The notes beneath the pieces were generated by a model. It was given only the letters and a program-made list of their open reading frames with translations, had not been told where the DNA came from and made no database searches. Below, in pieces: positions 55,601 through 63,809 of a DNA stretch of 64,000 nucleotides. The position numbers and the translations under genes are program-made. The stretch is from Methylopumilus sp003533095 (lineage in GTDB: Bacteria > Pseudomonadota > Gammaproteobacteria > Burkholderiales > Methylophilaceae). The DNA is taken from positions 31,983 to 95,982 of the forward strand of contig CAXBPZ010000002.1 in the NCBI GenBank assembly GCA_963977845.1, written 5' to 3'. Position 1 is the stretch's first letter. The number at the start of each line of letters is the position of its first letter.

Positions 55601-56456
55601 TAAAACTTGTGAGCTTAATGGACGCTTTAATTTTAGTAATCGCGGCATTGGTGATGGATGCTGTTAAATTTAAATCACCTGTGCCAGCATTAATTTTGAT
55701 CGGGTAGTTTAACCAAGGCGTATAGGCTGCAAGATTGATATTACCTGCTTTAATTTTTATTTCAGAATCCCATGAATTAATATCCTCAATTTTTTTGGCA
55801 TATATATTTCCGCTAAGATCAATAAATTGATTGTCACTGTTGCTGATCCTGAAATTAAGATCAAATTTATGTTTGCCAATGAGTTCAATAAGGAATGGCG
55901 TTTTGTAACTAAAATTTAAATCTTTTAATGAAAGCGTTGGTGCTTGTCTATATTCATCATGCCAATCAATCTCACCTTGCTTAATGACCACCTTTTTTTG
56001 ATTGAGAAGCCAATTTGTTAATTTATTATTGGCAGGACCATCAATAATAATGCCACCAATAAAAATTTTATTATTTGTATCTCGCTTAATTAGAAGCTTC
56101 GGGCTTTGCAGCCTAATCTCTGAAAGCGTTGGACTTAAATAAAATAGACTTAACCAAGAAAAGTCAGCGCTTATTTCTTTGAGTGCAAGTGTTGCATTGT
56201 TTTGATCGTCGTAAAATACAACCTCATTTAAAGCGATTTCTGGATTGATAAAATCCCATTGACCCTCAAGCGAATTTATCTTGATTGTTTGCCCTGTTGC
56301 TTGTGATGCAAGGACTTCAATTTTTGATTTGTAGTTATTTAAATTAGGTTTGATGTAAAACTGAAATGCTAGACTAATGATTACGATAAAAATGGTGTAG
56401 GTAATGACAAACGCAATACCTATTTTTTTAACGTAAGGAAGTAATTTTTGCTTCAT
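52629..56456 (-). CDS. yhdP: YhdP/AsmA-like envelope lipid-transport protein
   Basis: Very large inner-membrane-anchored AsmA-like protein of 1275 aa. One N-terminal transmembrane helix (about 13-33), then a long beta-rich repetitive bridge (DUF3971 region) and the C-terminal AsmA-type end (VEPGVGRLFGLVTLQSLPRRLSLDFRD, near residue 1120). In E. coli YhdP, with TamB and YdbH, carries phospholipid to the outer membrane; that role is transferred from the family. Lysine- and asparagine-rich as expected for an AT-rich genome. First gene of yhdP-nit2-tldD, a conserved neighbourhood. Confidence 0.93.
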   Translation of the reverse strand: MKQKLLPYVKKIGIAFVITYTIFIVIISLAFQFYIKPNLNNYKSKIEVLASQATGQTIKINSLEGQWDFINPEIALNEVVFYDDQNNATLALKEISADFSWLSLFYLSPTLSEIRLQSPKLLIKRDTNNKIFIGGIIIDGPANNKLTNWLLNQKKVVIKQGEIDWHDEYRQAPTLSLKDLNFSYKTPFLIELIGKHKFDLNFRISNSDNQFIDLSGNIYAKKIEDINSWDSEIKIKAGNINLAAYTPWLNYPIKINAGTGDLNLTASITNAAITKIKASIKLTSFKTELNKAYKNELNLKNFSGDIIWLSNKKDHQIAFENLYLLTNNGINIEDADSSITISTETNKPNAFSLKVNKIQLDAANEILQTLPYFDDIKNKVNAIQPSGSLSNLDLKWIDSDQTKIYLKAQFDKLSLKSFEDFPGFENLSGSIHVSDKDGSLKFKSTDVSLTFNKIFREQLKFNDLHGDLKWTGNYLTLKNINFNNAYINGSINGSIKSFLDKAPDLDIQASIPFVDFKHAKAYYPKTISAENLHWLDTSLLEGSLENTLVTIKGSTADFPFVDSNNRPDPNKGSFIVTTTGKNTLIEYGAGWPVVEKFDFNASINAGTFELTSVKGQFLGNTIKDLKTSIPAISIQHPVLNIQGTLNSPTREAIKFINNSPIKESVQHLFDEASGSGEGKLTVNIDIPMDNLDAITFKGQYQFLDSNLSNATMGIPNIEKIKGIVTFDEKNVKAENLNGTMFGGNTNIALTADSSKVIKVKLKGNFTDKGIEEKLGTKLSKLNGSAEWEGLVEYKKPLLNIQISSDLKGIEMGYPAPFNKGKDKEEKFYFSKRQNNPKNDDIEFKYSNIVNSKISRTEKNNVMFIDKGYISINSDIKSIPQKGLYLRANLPYANLDDFINIYSGGEDNQSFKIDKADIVLKSADLFDRRFNNIKIEIAPVSNSTKFKLNSNETSGNLLWTEKDNKLIARLNNLKLPNEIKKISSTQDTANQKIPNLDIKIENFEMDNKKLGKLELISNTTKQNIDIQKFKITNDTNVFQADGEWLDWKKNSKSNINFNWKITNLGNTLDFMGYNHFVKDGDAEISGQFKWIGNPMNFDKNKIDGSFTLDIHKGTILKVEPGVGRLFGLVTLQSLPRRLSLDFRDLFGSGFIFDSINTSVRMNNGIMKTTNFRMNGPAAEVFMSGDINIIKETQDLNVKVTPHISDSLSIAALAGGPLAGAAAFVAQKILKDPLNKVLTSEYRIIGTWENPEEVNNSASDKIKTTIDNTKNLFNEKK

Positions 56457-56500
56457 GGGTCTTTCTTAAACTTAAACCGCTTACGTTATTTTACTTTAAA

Positions 56501-58477
56501 TTATTGGATTGTTTGTTTTAGTTGCTCAAGAATTGAAGGGTTATCTAGGGTTGAAATGTCAGAAGTAATTTCTTCGCCTTTGGCAAGAGAGCGCAGAAGT
56601 CTACGCATAATTTTTCCTGAACGTGTTTTTGGTAAGTTATCTCCAAATCGAATATCGTCAGGTTTAGCGATAGGGCCAATTTCTTTACCGACCCACTCTC
56701 TGAGTTGACTCACAATTGTTTTAGCTTCTTCACCTTCAGGCCTTTTGCCTTTAAGAACAACATAAGCGACAATTGATTCACCTTTAATTTCATGAGGTTT
56801 ACCTACAACGGCAGCTTCAGCGACAAGAGGGTTTGATACCAGGGAGGATTCAATTTCCATTGTGCCAAGTCTATGGCCTGAAACACTCAATACATCATCA
56901 ATACGGCCCATAATTGTGAAATAGCCAGTGGTTTTGTCTCTGATAGCTCCATCACCCGCTAGGTAAACTTTTCCTCCGAGCTCTTCAGGGTAATAACTTT
57001 TCTTAAATCGTTCAGGATCCCCCCAAATAGTTCGAATCATAGAGGGCCAAGGCTTTTTAATGACTAATAATCCACCTGTTCCCCAGGGGACTTCATGGCC
57101 TGCCTCATCCACAATGGCTGCATCGATACCTGGGAAGGGTAATGTGCAAGAACCAGGGACTAAAGGTGTTGCGCCAGGCAACGGTGTAATGACATGACCA
57201 CCCGTTTCTGTTTGCCAAAATGTATCCGCAATCGGGCAGCGATGATGACCAATTCTCTCGTAATACCACATCCATGCTTCTGGATTAATAGGCTCTCCTA
57301 CTGAGCCAAGAAGACGAAGACTTGATAAATCGTAAGTATCAGGATTTGACTCTTTATTTAATTCAGAGGCTTTAATGAGTGATCTAATAGCTGTAGGCGC
57401 TGTATAAAAGATACTGACTTGATGTTTTTCTATCATTTGCCAAAAGCGGCCTGCGTGAGGAAAGGTTGGAATACCTTCGTATATTAGTTGTGTAGCACCC
57501 ATAGCAAGAGGCCCATATACAACATAGGTATGCCCTGTAATCCATCCCACATCTGCGGTGCACCAATAAACATCATTTTCTTTAATATCAAAGGTCCATC
57601 GCATTGTATTCATGGCATGCAGGAGATAGCCAGCAGATGAATGTTGAACGCCTTTGGGCGTTCCGGTTGAGCCTGAGGTATAAAGCAAAAAGAGGGGATG
57701 TTCAGCATTTACAAAGACAGGATCACATTTTGTAGATTGATTTTTTATAAGATCGTGCCACCAGATTTTTTTAGAATCTAATTCGATAGGATCTTTTGAT
57801 TTTTTGAGCACTACAGTACCAATGACTGATTCGCAGCCGCCTAAATTAAATGCCTCATCCACTGCTGCTTGGAGAGGTAATGTTTTACCACCTCTAAACT
57901 GAATATCAGCTGTGATAACAAGTCTAGCTTGCGCATCTTTAATTCGTTCTTGAATACTTTTTGCTGAAAAACCACCAAATACAACGGAATGCGTTAATCC
58001 GATTCTGGCGCAGGCAAGCATAGCGACCACTGCTTCAATTCCCATAGGGAGGTAAATTACAACTCGATCACCCAGATCTAAATTAAAGGTTTTAAGACCA
58101 TTTGAAAATTGACATACTTTTTCATAAAGCTCTTTGTAGGTGACCTTTGTAACATCCCCGTTATCGGCTTCAAAGATAATCGCAACTTTATTAGGCTGAG
58201 TGTTTAAGTGTTTATCAAGACAGTTGTATGAAACATTTAATTCCCCATCTTCAAACCATTTATAAAAAGGGGCATTTGAATCATTAAGTGTTTGCGTAAA
58301 AGGTTTTTTCCAGACAATTAATTCACGAGCAAGATCAGCCCAGAATTGCTCGTAATTTTCATTTGCAGCGACACATAATTTTTCATAATGAGCCATCCCG
58401 GATACATTAGCTTGGTCTACAAATGTTTGATCGGGATGAAATGTTCTATGTTCGCTTAAAACTGACTCAATACCCAT
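56501..58477 (-). CDS. acsA: Acetyl-CoA synthetase
   Basis: AMP-forming ligase that activates acetate to acetyl-CoA. 658 aa, normal (652 in E. coli). Adenylation motifs YTSGSTGTPKGVQHSSAGYLL region (P-loop, near residue 265), TVTTWWQTE-equivalent ADTFWQTETGGH, and the C-terminal SGKIMRR with the regulatory/catalytic K622, the usual acetylation target. Divergent from a NarL-type sensor/regulator pair across 170 bases; a good sigma-70 promoter lies at 58516-58544. No acetate-kinase or pat gene is nearby. Confidence 0.97.
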   Translation of the reverse strand: MGIESVLSEHRTFHPDQTFVDQANVSGMAHYEKLCVAANENYEQFWADLARELIVWKKPFTQTLNDSNAPFYKWFEDGELNVSYNCLDKHLNTQPNKVAIIFEADNGDVTKVTYKELYEKVCQFSNGLKTFNLDLGDRVVIYLPMGIEAVVAMLACARIGLTHSVVFGGFSAKSIQERIKDAQARLVITADIQFRGGKTLPLQAAVDEAFNLGGCESVIGTVVLKKSKDPIELDSKKIWWHDLIKNQSTKCDPVFVNAEHPLFLLYTSGSTGTPKGVQHSSAGYLLHAMNTMRWTFDIKENDVYWCTADVGWITGHTYVVYGPLAMGATQLIYEGIPTFPHAGRFWQMIEKHQVSIFYTAPTAIRSLIKASELNKESNPDTYDLSSLRLLGSVGEPINPEAWMWYYERIGHHRCPIADTFWQTETGGHVITPLPGATPLVPGSCTLPFPGIDAAIVDEAGHEVPWGTGGLLVIKKPWPSMIRTIWGDPERFKKSYYPEELGGKVYLAGDGAIRDKTTGYFTIMGRIDDVLSVSGHRLGTMEIESSLVSNPLVAEAAVVGKPHEIKGESIVAYVVLKGKRPEGEEAKTIVSQLREWVGKEIGPIAKPDDIRFGDNLPKTRSGKIMRRLLRSLAKGEEITSDISTLDNPSILEQLKQTIQ

Positions 58478-58515
58478 ATGGATTAAATGACACTTAACTT
58501 AAGAAAACAAAAACT

Positions 58516-58544
58516 ATTATTAGTAGTTATTTATTTTATGTAAA
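58516..58544 (-). promoter_or_regulatory. Candidate sigma-70 promoter for acs
   Basis: Minus-strand TTTACA, exactly 17 bases, AATAAT; five of six matches at both boxes. Expected start near 58509, giving a 32-base leader. A partial inverted repeat AACTA/TAGTT (58512-58528) overlaps the -10. Confidence 0.5.
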
Positions 58545-58647
58545 GCAAAAAAATTGTGCTTCATATATTTTAATTATTTAACGCTTGTGAGCTAGGGTTT
58601 ATGTGTGGTAAAAGTCATGCATCATATAGTATTAATATCAATACACC

Positions 58648-60360
58648 ATGAATTTAAGAGTTAGATTAAATCTATTAATTACAGTGATTTTACTGATATT
58701 CCTTGTTTCAATGGGTTATACCATTATGAAAGGGTCGAAGGAATCGATTCAAGAGGGTGTGGAGTCAGCAAATCGCGTGACTATGCAACTCTTGGATACT
58801 GTAATTATTAGTTCGGCCCAAAATCCAGAATGGGGTTATACCCATGATGTTTTAAAAAAATTTTTAGAAGAGTTGGGCCATGTAAGGAGTAGCGATATTT
58901 ATCTCTATACACTTCAAGGAGAACTTCTTTATCGTTCGCCACCTTCTAAATATCGTTCAGATGACTCCCCGCCGCCCAAATGGTTTGAGAATTCTTTAAA
59001 ACCTAAAGAGCAAATAGATTCTAGAACGATTAGATTTGGAAAATTGATTGTAAAGACAAATCCTACCGGCGCTATAAGAGAGTCGTGGGCTAAGATGAAC
59101 CACTTTTTTTGGATCGCATTTATATTTTTTATTTTTTTAAATATTCTAGTGTATAAGATGCTTGGCTTTTGGTTACGACCTCTTGAGCCTATGGTTGAAG
59201 CAATTAATAAAATGGGTGCAGGGGATTTTGAAGCAAGACTCCCAAATTTTAATTTGCCTGAATTTGCAACGATAGCGACAAACTTTAATCGTATGGGTGA
59301 TTCTCTCCAGGCTTCGATTAGAGAAAATCAAAGATTAGCGTTAATTGCTCAGCAAACTGCTGATGCTATTGTTATTCATGATCTCCAATCTAACATTTCT
59401 TTTTGGAACGCTTCAGCTGAAAAAATATTTGGATATTCTTCAAAGGAAATATTAGGGAAACCAGCTTACATACTTTCATCTAAAGCGGATGAAAAAGATT
59501 TAAAGAAAAGCTTTCAATTAATTCATCAGGGTAAATATATTCACAATATTGAAACGCAAAGAATTAAAAAAAATGGTGAAGTTGTAAATGTGGCTTTATC
59601 AGCTTCACCTCTCATAGATCCCATCACTAATAAAATTATTGGTGATATTTGCAGCATGAGAGATATCAGTGAAAAGAAAATTGCAGAAGAATCAAAATTA
59701 AAGCTTGAAGAAAATAGAAAGTTTACTCAATTAATTCAAAGCCATATTGAAGATGAAAGAAGAAGTTTGGCAAGAGAACTTCATGATGAGTTAGGACAGT
59801 ATGTGTCTGCCATTAAAATTTTTGCAGCCAATATATCAAATAAAGCTAAAAAGCTATCGCCCGAAATTGAAAAAAATGCAGAATCTGTGATCTCTGCAGC
59901 CAATCAAATATATGACGGCATGCATAGTATTATTAAGCAATTAAGACCCGGGTCTCTTGATAACCTTGGTTTAGCTGAAACTCTCAAGGACACAGTAAAT
60001 ACCTGGCAAAAACAATATCAAGATTTAAAAATACATTTATCGATTACTGGGGATCTTCATCAGTTAAATGAAACTTTAAATATTAATATTTATCGAATTA
60101 TCCAAGAGGCCATGAATAATGTACTTAAACATTCGAAAGCCAAATCTATTGAAATTCATCTAGCAATTAACAAGAAAGGTTTTTTAGAATTAAACTTTAG
60201 CGATGATGGAAAAGGAATGGATCTTAAAAAGATAGATAAAACCAAAAACTTTGGTATTTTAGGCATGCAAGAACGAATTCAGTCCTTGCATGGTTCATTT
60301 GAATTAATTTCTAAAAAGAATCAAGGAACACAGATTCTGATTTCGATACCCACTTCTTAA
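58648..60360 (+). CDS. NarL-class sensor histidine kinase with HAMP and PAS domains
   Basis: 570 aa membrane sensor. TM1 about 5-26, a periplasmic domain (about 27-150), TM2 about 152-172 (FFWIAFIFFIFLNILVY), HAMP about 175-230, PAS about 230-350, then a HisKA_3 domain with the phospho-accepting H379 in RELHDELGQ and a HATPase with DDGKGMD and GILGMQERI. The ligand is unknown. It is divergent from acs, and its response regulator follows 10 bases later; control of acetate activation is a reasonable inference, as LuxR-type regulators control acs in pseudomonads. No strong promoter was recognised; TATAGT at 58625-58630 is a weak -10. Confidence 0.9.
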   Translation: MNLRVRLNLLITVILLIFLVSMGYTIMKGSKESIQEGVESANRVTMQLLDTVIISSAQNPEWGYTHDVLKKFLEELGHVRSSDIYLYTLQGELLYRSPPSKYRSDDSPPPKWFENSLKPKEQIDSRTIRFGKLIVKTNPTGAIRESWAKMNHFFWIAFIFFIFLNILVYKMLGFWLRPLEPMVEAINKMGAGDFEARLPNFNLPEFATIATNFNRMGDSLQASIRENQRLALIAQQTADAIVIHDLQSNISFWNASAEKIFGYSSKEILGKPAYILSSKADEKDLKKSFQLIHQGKYIHNIETQRIKKNGEVVNVALSASPLIDPITNKIIGDICSMRDISEKKIAEESKLKLEENRKFTQLIQSHIEDERRSLARELHDELGQYVSAIKIFAANISNKAKKLSPEIEKNAESVISAANQIYDGMHSIIKQLRPGSLDNLGLAETLKDTVNTWQKQYQDLKIHLSITGDLHQLNETLNINIYRIIQEAMNNVLKHSKAKSIEIHLAINKKGFLELNFSDDGKGMDLKKIDKTKNFGILGMQERIQSLHGSFELISKKNQGTQILISIPTS

Positions 60361-60370
60361 AGGACTTAAA

Positions 60371-61009
60371 TTGAGTCAAATTAAAATTTTACTTGTTGAT
60401 GATCATGCAGTGGTTCGTATGGGCTTTAAGATGCTTATCGAGGCCGAAGCAGATATTAGGGTCATAGGTGAAGCTGAAAGTGGCGAAGCCGCCATTAAAT
60501 TATTTCAAGAGTTAAAGCCAGATATTATTGTAATGGATATAACGATGCCTGGCATTGGAGGCCTTGAAGCCATTGATCGTATCATGGCAAAAGACAAAAA
60601 TACTAAAATTCTTGTGCTATCAGCTCATGAAGATTCAGTGCATCCTAAAAGAGTGCTTAATGCCGGTGCGATGGGCTATTTAACAAAAAGAAGTGCTGCT
60701 GAAGAGTTGATCAAAGCTATTAAGTCGATCCATCAAGGTAAACGATATTTGGAGCCAAATATTGCTCAACAAATGGCGATTACACAATTATCAGGAGAAA
60801 CTAATCCTATAGAAATTCTCTCAGATCGAGAATTTGAAGTGTTTATGGCTTTAGCAAAAGGGAAAAGTACCAATGATATTGCAGAAACGTTATGTTTAAG
60901 TCCTCGAACAGTTGGCACACATTTATATAATATTAAACAAAAATTAAATGCCAATAATTCTGCAGAGATTGCTTTGATTGCTATTCGCTGCGGTTTAATT
61001 GACCCTTGA
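60371..61009 (+). CDS. NarL/FixJ-family response regulator
   Basis: 212 aa partner of the upstream kinase. Receiver domain with acidic pocket D10/D11 and phospho-acceptor D56 (VMDITMP), switch lysine in GYLTKRSA, then a LuxR-type helix-turn-helix (about 148-205: LSDREFEVFMALAKGKS, IAETLCLSPRTVGTHL). The start is TTG at 60371, backed by AAAGGA about 6 bases upstream and by the lack of any nearer in-frame ATG that keeps the first beta strand. Its 3' end overlaps the convergent EamA gene by 15 bases. Confidence 0.93.
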   Translation: MSQIKILLVDDHAVVRMGFKMLIEAEADIRVIGEAESGEAAIKLFQELKPDIIVMDITMPGIGGLEAIDRIMAKDKNTKILVLSAHEDSVHPKRVLNAGAMGYLTKRSAAEELIKAIKSIHQGKRYLEPNIAQQMAITQLSGETNPIEILSDREFEVFMALAKGKSTNDIAETLCLSPRTVGTHLYNIKQKLNANNSAEIALIAIRCGLIDP

Positions 61010-61858
61010 TTTCAAACTTATATTTGAAGCGATAGCGCCACTTACAATAATTAAAGTTGCACCTAATATATCTTCAATTCTCATTGTCTCGTTAAAATAT
61101 AAAAGGCTAATCACACCCGAAAAAACAATTGTTAAGTAGGATAAAGCCCCTATAACTAGTGTATTACCAAGTCTATACGCGCGAGTCATTGCAATTTGAG
61201 CAATGGTAGCTGAGAGACCAAGCGGAATTAGTATCCACATATCACCCCAAGCTAGTTTTTGATAATCTGTAAAACTAATCCATAACCCTGAACCTAGAGT
61301 TGATACAAGGGTAAAATAAAAGACGGTGCGCCAATCAGGTTCATTCAGTTTACTGAGTTGTATAACGTGAATATAAGCTAGTGCCGCTCCAATTCCAGAT
61401 ACTAGACCTATTGCGCCTGCAAACCAACTTTGCCATTCACCGTGGGGATCAAGAATTAATAGAGCACCAATAAATCCACTGATGGTACAAAATAAAATGG
61501 ATTTTTTAATTTTTTGGTGAGATATAAAAGGCAAAAAAAATCCAAGAAAAATAGGCGACGTATAATTGAGTGTCATTGCCGAACCTAAATTGAGATGCGC
61601 AATAGCATAAAAGAAGAAAGCCAAAGATAAAAAGCCTACAACACCACGGTCAATTTGTTTTCTTAGATGTGGGGTTTTAATTTCCTTTTGTCCAATCATG
61701 ATATAAATGAAAAGAAACAAAAGACTGATAAATGATCGATAGAACACAAGTTCAACGCTTGAAAAATGGTTAGCGCCAAGTTTTACAAATGACCCCATAA
61801 GTGAAAAAAAGAAGGTTGCTATGATCATCCATAGCATGCCCTTTTTTTGATTTGTCAT
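60995..61858 (-). CDS. EamA/DMT-family permease
   Basis: Drug/metabolite-transporter superfamily protein of 287 aa with ten hydrophobic segments in two EamA repeats (first begins WMIIATFFFSLMGSFVKLG, second near GLSATIAQIAMTRAYRLG). Substrate unknown. I set the start at ATG 61858, overlapping the Rieske gene's stop by 4 bases; the frame stays open further upstream inside that gene, but the extra 45 residues look like frame read-through. The coupling to the oxygenase suggests its substrate may be exported or imported here. The opposite end overlaps the response regulator by 15 bases. Confidence 0.88.
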   Translation of the reverse strand: MTNQKKGMLWMIIATFFFSLMGSFVKLGANHFSSVELVFYRSFISLLFLFIYIMIGQKEIKTPHLRKQIDRGVVGFLSLAFFFYAIAHLNLGSAMTLNYTSPIFLGFFLPFISHQKIKKSILFCTISGFIGALLILDPHGEWQSWFAGAIGLVSGIGAALAYIHVIQLSKLNEPDWRTVFYFTLVSTLGSGLWISFTDYQKLAWGDMWILIPLGLSATIAQIAMTRAYRLGNTLVIGALSYLTIVFSGVISLLYFNETMRIEDILGATLIIVSGAIASNISLKSRVN

Positions 61859-62973
61859 AGATAGGCAGACATTTCTGATTGATACCATTGATGAAAATGT
61901 TTTAATCCATCTTCCAAGGGTTCGTGATAAGGCCCCATATCTTCTTGTTTGTTTTTGAAAAGTAAGCGCCTTCCTTCGTGCATTTTTTCGCAAATGATTT
62001 TGTCTTCCAGAGCCGTTTCGTTATAAGCAGCTTGTTGGGCAGTAATATAGTCTTGATCAAAAAGGATGGTTTCTTCTGGATAATAAAATTCAATAATATT
62101 TCTACATTGATCAGTGTTATCTGGAATGAGATGAGAGACGACGATGACATTGGGATACCATTCAATCATAAAGAAAGGATATATCGTGAGCCAAATAGCC
62201 CCAAATGCTGGACTGTTGTGACCATTTTGTTCATAAATCTTCGATTTCCAAATGTCATAAATAGGAGAACTTTGGGCATGATTTTTGTTCCGGAAAGGCA
62301 CTTTTTGAATAGATGAGAACGATTTAAATTCCCATGTTAAATCATCGCAGTTCACGATATTGTTGAGCCCCGGATGAAACGCCCATACATGATAATCTTC
62401 AAGATAAACTTCAATAAATGTTTTCCAATTAAAATTGTAATGATCAATTTTGATGCTATGTAATTTGTATGATTCAAAATTTAACAATTGATTTAATTCT
62501 TTAAATTCCATCGCATCCTTGATATTTTTTGAAGTCTGCTTTTGTGTTTGTTTAAAAATGAGATTGTAGATTTCTTCTACTGGAAATGACTCTAAATTTA
62601 GACATGGATTTTCCTTAAAGTAAGGTGCGCCTTCCAATTTTCCATCAAGACCGTAAGTCCAGCGATGAAGTGGGCAGACGATATGAGATGCTGAACCTTT
62701 GTTTTCAAGCATTAGCGCTTGTCTATGACGGCAAATATTACTTAATACATTCATTTTTCCATGATTATTTACTAGAACTGCTGCTTGATTTAGTGCGTCT
62801 AAAACTTGGTAATTACCGTGCTCTGGAGCCATTAAACGGTGACCTAAATATTTTGGATATTTATCGAAAATCGCTTTTTTCTCTATCTCAAAAATATTTG
62901 GATCGATATAGCTATGGACAGGTAGCTGACTAAAAATCTTAGCTTGCGAATCAACCGATTTGAGTGTCAACAT
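61855..62973 (-). CDS. Rieske non-heme iron oxygenase, alpha subunit
   Basis: 372 aa ring-hydroxylating-type oxygenase. The Rieske [2Fe-2S] ligands are C81, H83, C100 and H103 (CRH and CPLH). The mononuclear iron site begins E192-x2-H195-x4-H200 in YLEDYHVWAFHPG, the usual (D/E)-x2-H-x4-H; a third acidic ligand probably lies near residue 320. No ferredoxin or reductase gene is adjacent, so electrons must come from elsewhere. The substrate is not identifiable; aromatic, quaternary amine or steroid oxygenation are all seen in this fold. The stop overlaps the EamA start by 4 bases. Confidence 0.88.
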   Translation of the reverse strand: MLTLKSVDSQAKIFSQLPVHSYIDPNIFEIEKKAIFDKYPKYLGHRLMAPEHGNYQVLDALNQAAVLVNNHGKMNVLSNICRHRQALMLENKGSASHIVCPLHRWTYGLDGKLEGAPYFKENPCLNLESFPVEEIYNLIFKQTQKQTSKNIKDAMEFKELNQLLNFESYKLHSIKIDHYNFNWKTFIEVYLEDYHVWAFHPGLNNIVNCDDLTWEFKSFSSIQKVPFRNKNHAQSSPIYDIWKSKIYEQNGHNSPAFGAIWLTIYPFFMIEWYPNVIVVSHLIPDNTDQCRNIIEFYYPEETILFDQDYITAQQAAYNETALEDKIICEKMHEGRRLLFKNKQEDMGPYHEPLEDGLKHFHQWYQSEMSAYL

Positions 62974-63144
62974 ACTTGATTATTAACTATGGAGAAATGT
63001 TTTTTAAAATCTACGGCAATTTTGCCTTAAATCGGTTTTTTTGCAAACTTAATTCACCTTTTAAGCCCGCTATCTTGCTTAAATCAGCTATTTGAGCTAC
63101 TCTCAACGTTTGAATATTTATGCATTTTATAGAGGAGTTTTTAA

Positions 63145-63240
63145 ATGAAAAATCCACTTGATTCAATCTTAGGAACAATCATTTCGGGCTTGGTTTTAAC
63201 GCTAGTGCTCTACTTTTTTCTTAAAAACTTTATTTTGTAG
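63145..63240 (+). CDS. 31-residue single-helix membrane protein
   Basis: Short ORF below most gene-caller cut-offs: MKNPLDSILG then a hydrophobic helix (about 10-30, TIISGLVLTLVLYFFLKNF). It has a strong ribosome site, GAGGAG, about 7 bases upstream, and its stop is 11 bases before the next ATG. The spacing and ribosome site argue that it is translated. No family was recognised. Function unknown; proximity suggests a companion of the following membrane protein. Confidence 0.65.
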   Translation: MKNPLDSILGTIISGLVLTLVLYFFLKNFIL

Positions 63241-63251
63241 GAGTTTAAATA

Positions 63252-63743
63252 ATGGAATTTATACCTGGACTTGCTAGATGGCTTCATATTGTGGCTGGTA
63301 TCACATGGATTGGTTTACTTTATTACTTTAACTTAGTGCAAATTCCTGCATTAAAGGATGCTGCTGCAGATGGCTCAGCTGCTGGTATTACAAAGCATGT
63401 GGCGCCTCGCGCTTTATTATGGTTCAGATGGGCTGCTGTAGCGACTTGGCTTGCAGGCGCTGCAATCTTACAAGAAAACTTTATTAGTGCATTTACTTTG
63501 CAAACCGGATATGAAGGCATCGGTATTGGCGCTTGGTTAGGCACAATTATGCTATTTAATGTCTGGGTTCTCATCTGGCCCAATCAACAAAAGATTCTGG
63601 GCATGGTTCAAGCTTCAGACGATGAAAAAGCTAAAGCAAGAAGAGTGGCCTTTCTTGCATCGAGAACTAATTTAATGCTTTCTCTCCCCATGCTTTTCTT
63701 TATGGCGAATGGATTGAGTCATCGCGCATTAATCGGTCTTTAA
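63252..63743 (+). CDS. PuuD-like four-helix membrane protein
   Basis: 163 aa integral membrane protein with four predicted helices (about 7-29, 54-70, 91-109, 138-154). Likeness is to the membrane part of urate hydroxylase PuuD (DUF989-type), a domain normally fused to cytochrome c, but here it stands alone and is shorter. Conserved-looking histidines sit at the ends of helices: H12 (WLHIVAGITWIG), H49 (ITKHVAP) and H156 (LSHRALIGL), the pattern seen in b-heme proteins. The ribosome site is AGGAG. A urate-oxidising role is not claimed; the hydrophobic heme-binding idea is inference. Confidence 0.72.
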   Translation: MEFIPGLARWLHIVAGITWIGLLYYFNLVQIPALKDAAADGSAAGITKHVAPRALLWFRWAAVATWLAGAAILQENFISAFTLQTGYEGIGIGAWLGTIMLFNVWVLIWPNQQKILGMVQASDDEKAKARRVAFLASRTNLMLSLPMLFFMANGLSHRALIGL

Positions 63744-63761
63744 TTTAATTTAAGCTGAAAT

Positions 63762-63790
63762 AAACGGAGGCTTAAGCCTCCGTTTGTGTT
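63762..63790 (+). terminator. Rho-independent terminator between PuuD-like gene and argD
   Basis: Perfect 24-base palindrome with arms AAACGGAGGC and GCCTCCGTTT (63762-63771 and 63776-63785) and a 4-base TTAA loop, followed by the T-rich GTTTGTGTT. The GC-rich 7-bp core and position 18 bases past a stop make it a strong terminator, probably working in both directions. Confidence 0.85.
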
Positions 63791-63809
63791 TATAAGTACG
63801 GAAAATTGT

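Noticed and set aside
56448..56708. 86-residue plus-strand frame
   Set aside because: Covers the acs 3' end and the start of yhdP; composition fits an antisense shadow of acs.
61859..61993. 45-residue N-terminal extension of the EamA permease
   Set aside because: It lies inside the Rieske gene in another frame, is not hydrophobic, and the ATG at 61858 gives the normal permease start.
63762..63785. Perfect palindrome as an attachment site or operator
   Set aside because: Stem-loop geometry, GC core, following T-rich run and position after a stop codon fit a terminator; no integrase or repeat copy is nearby.
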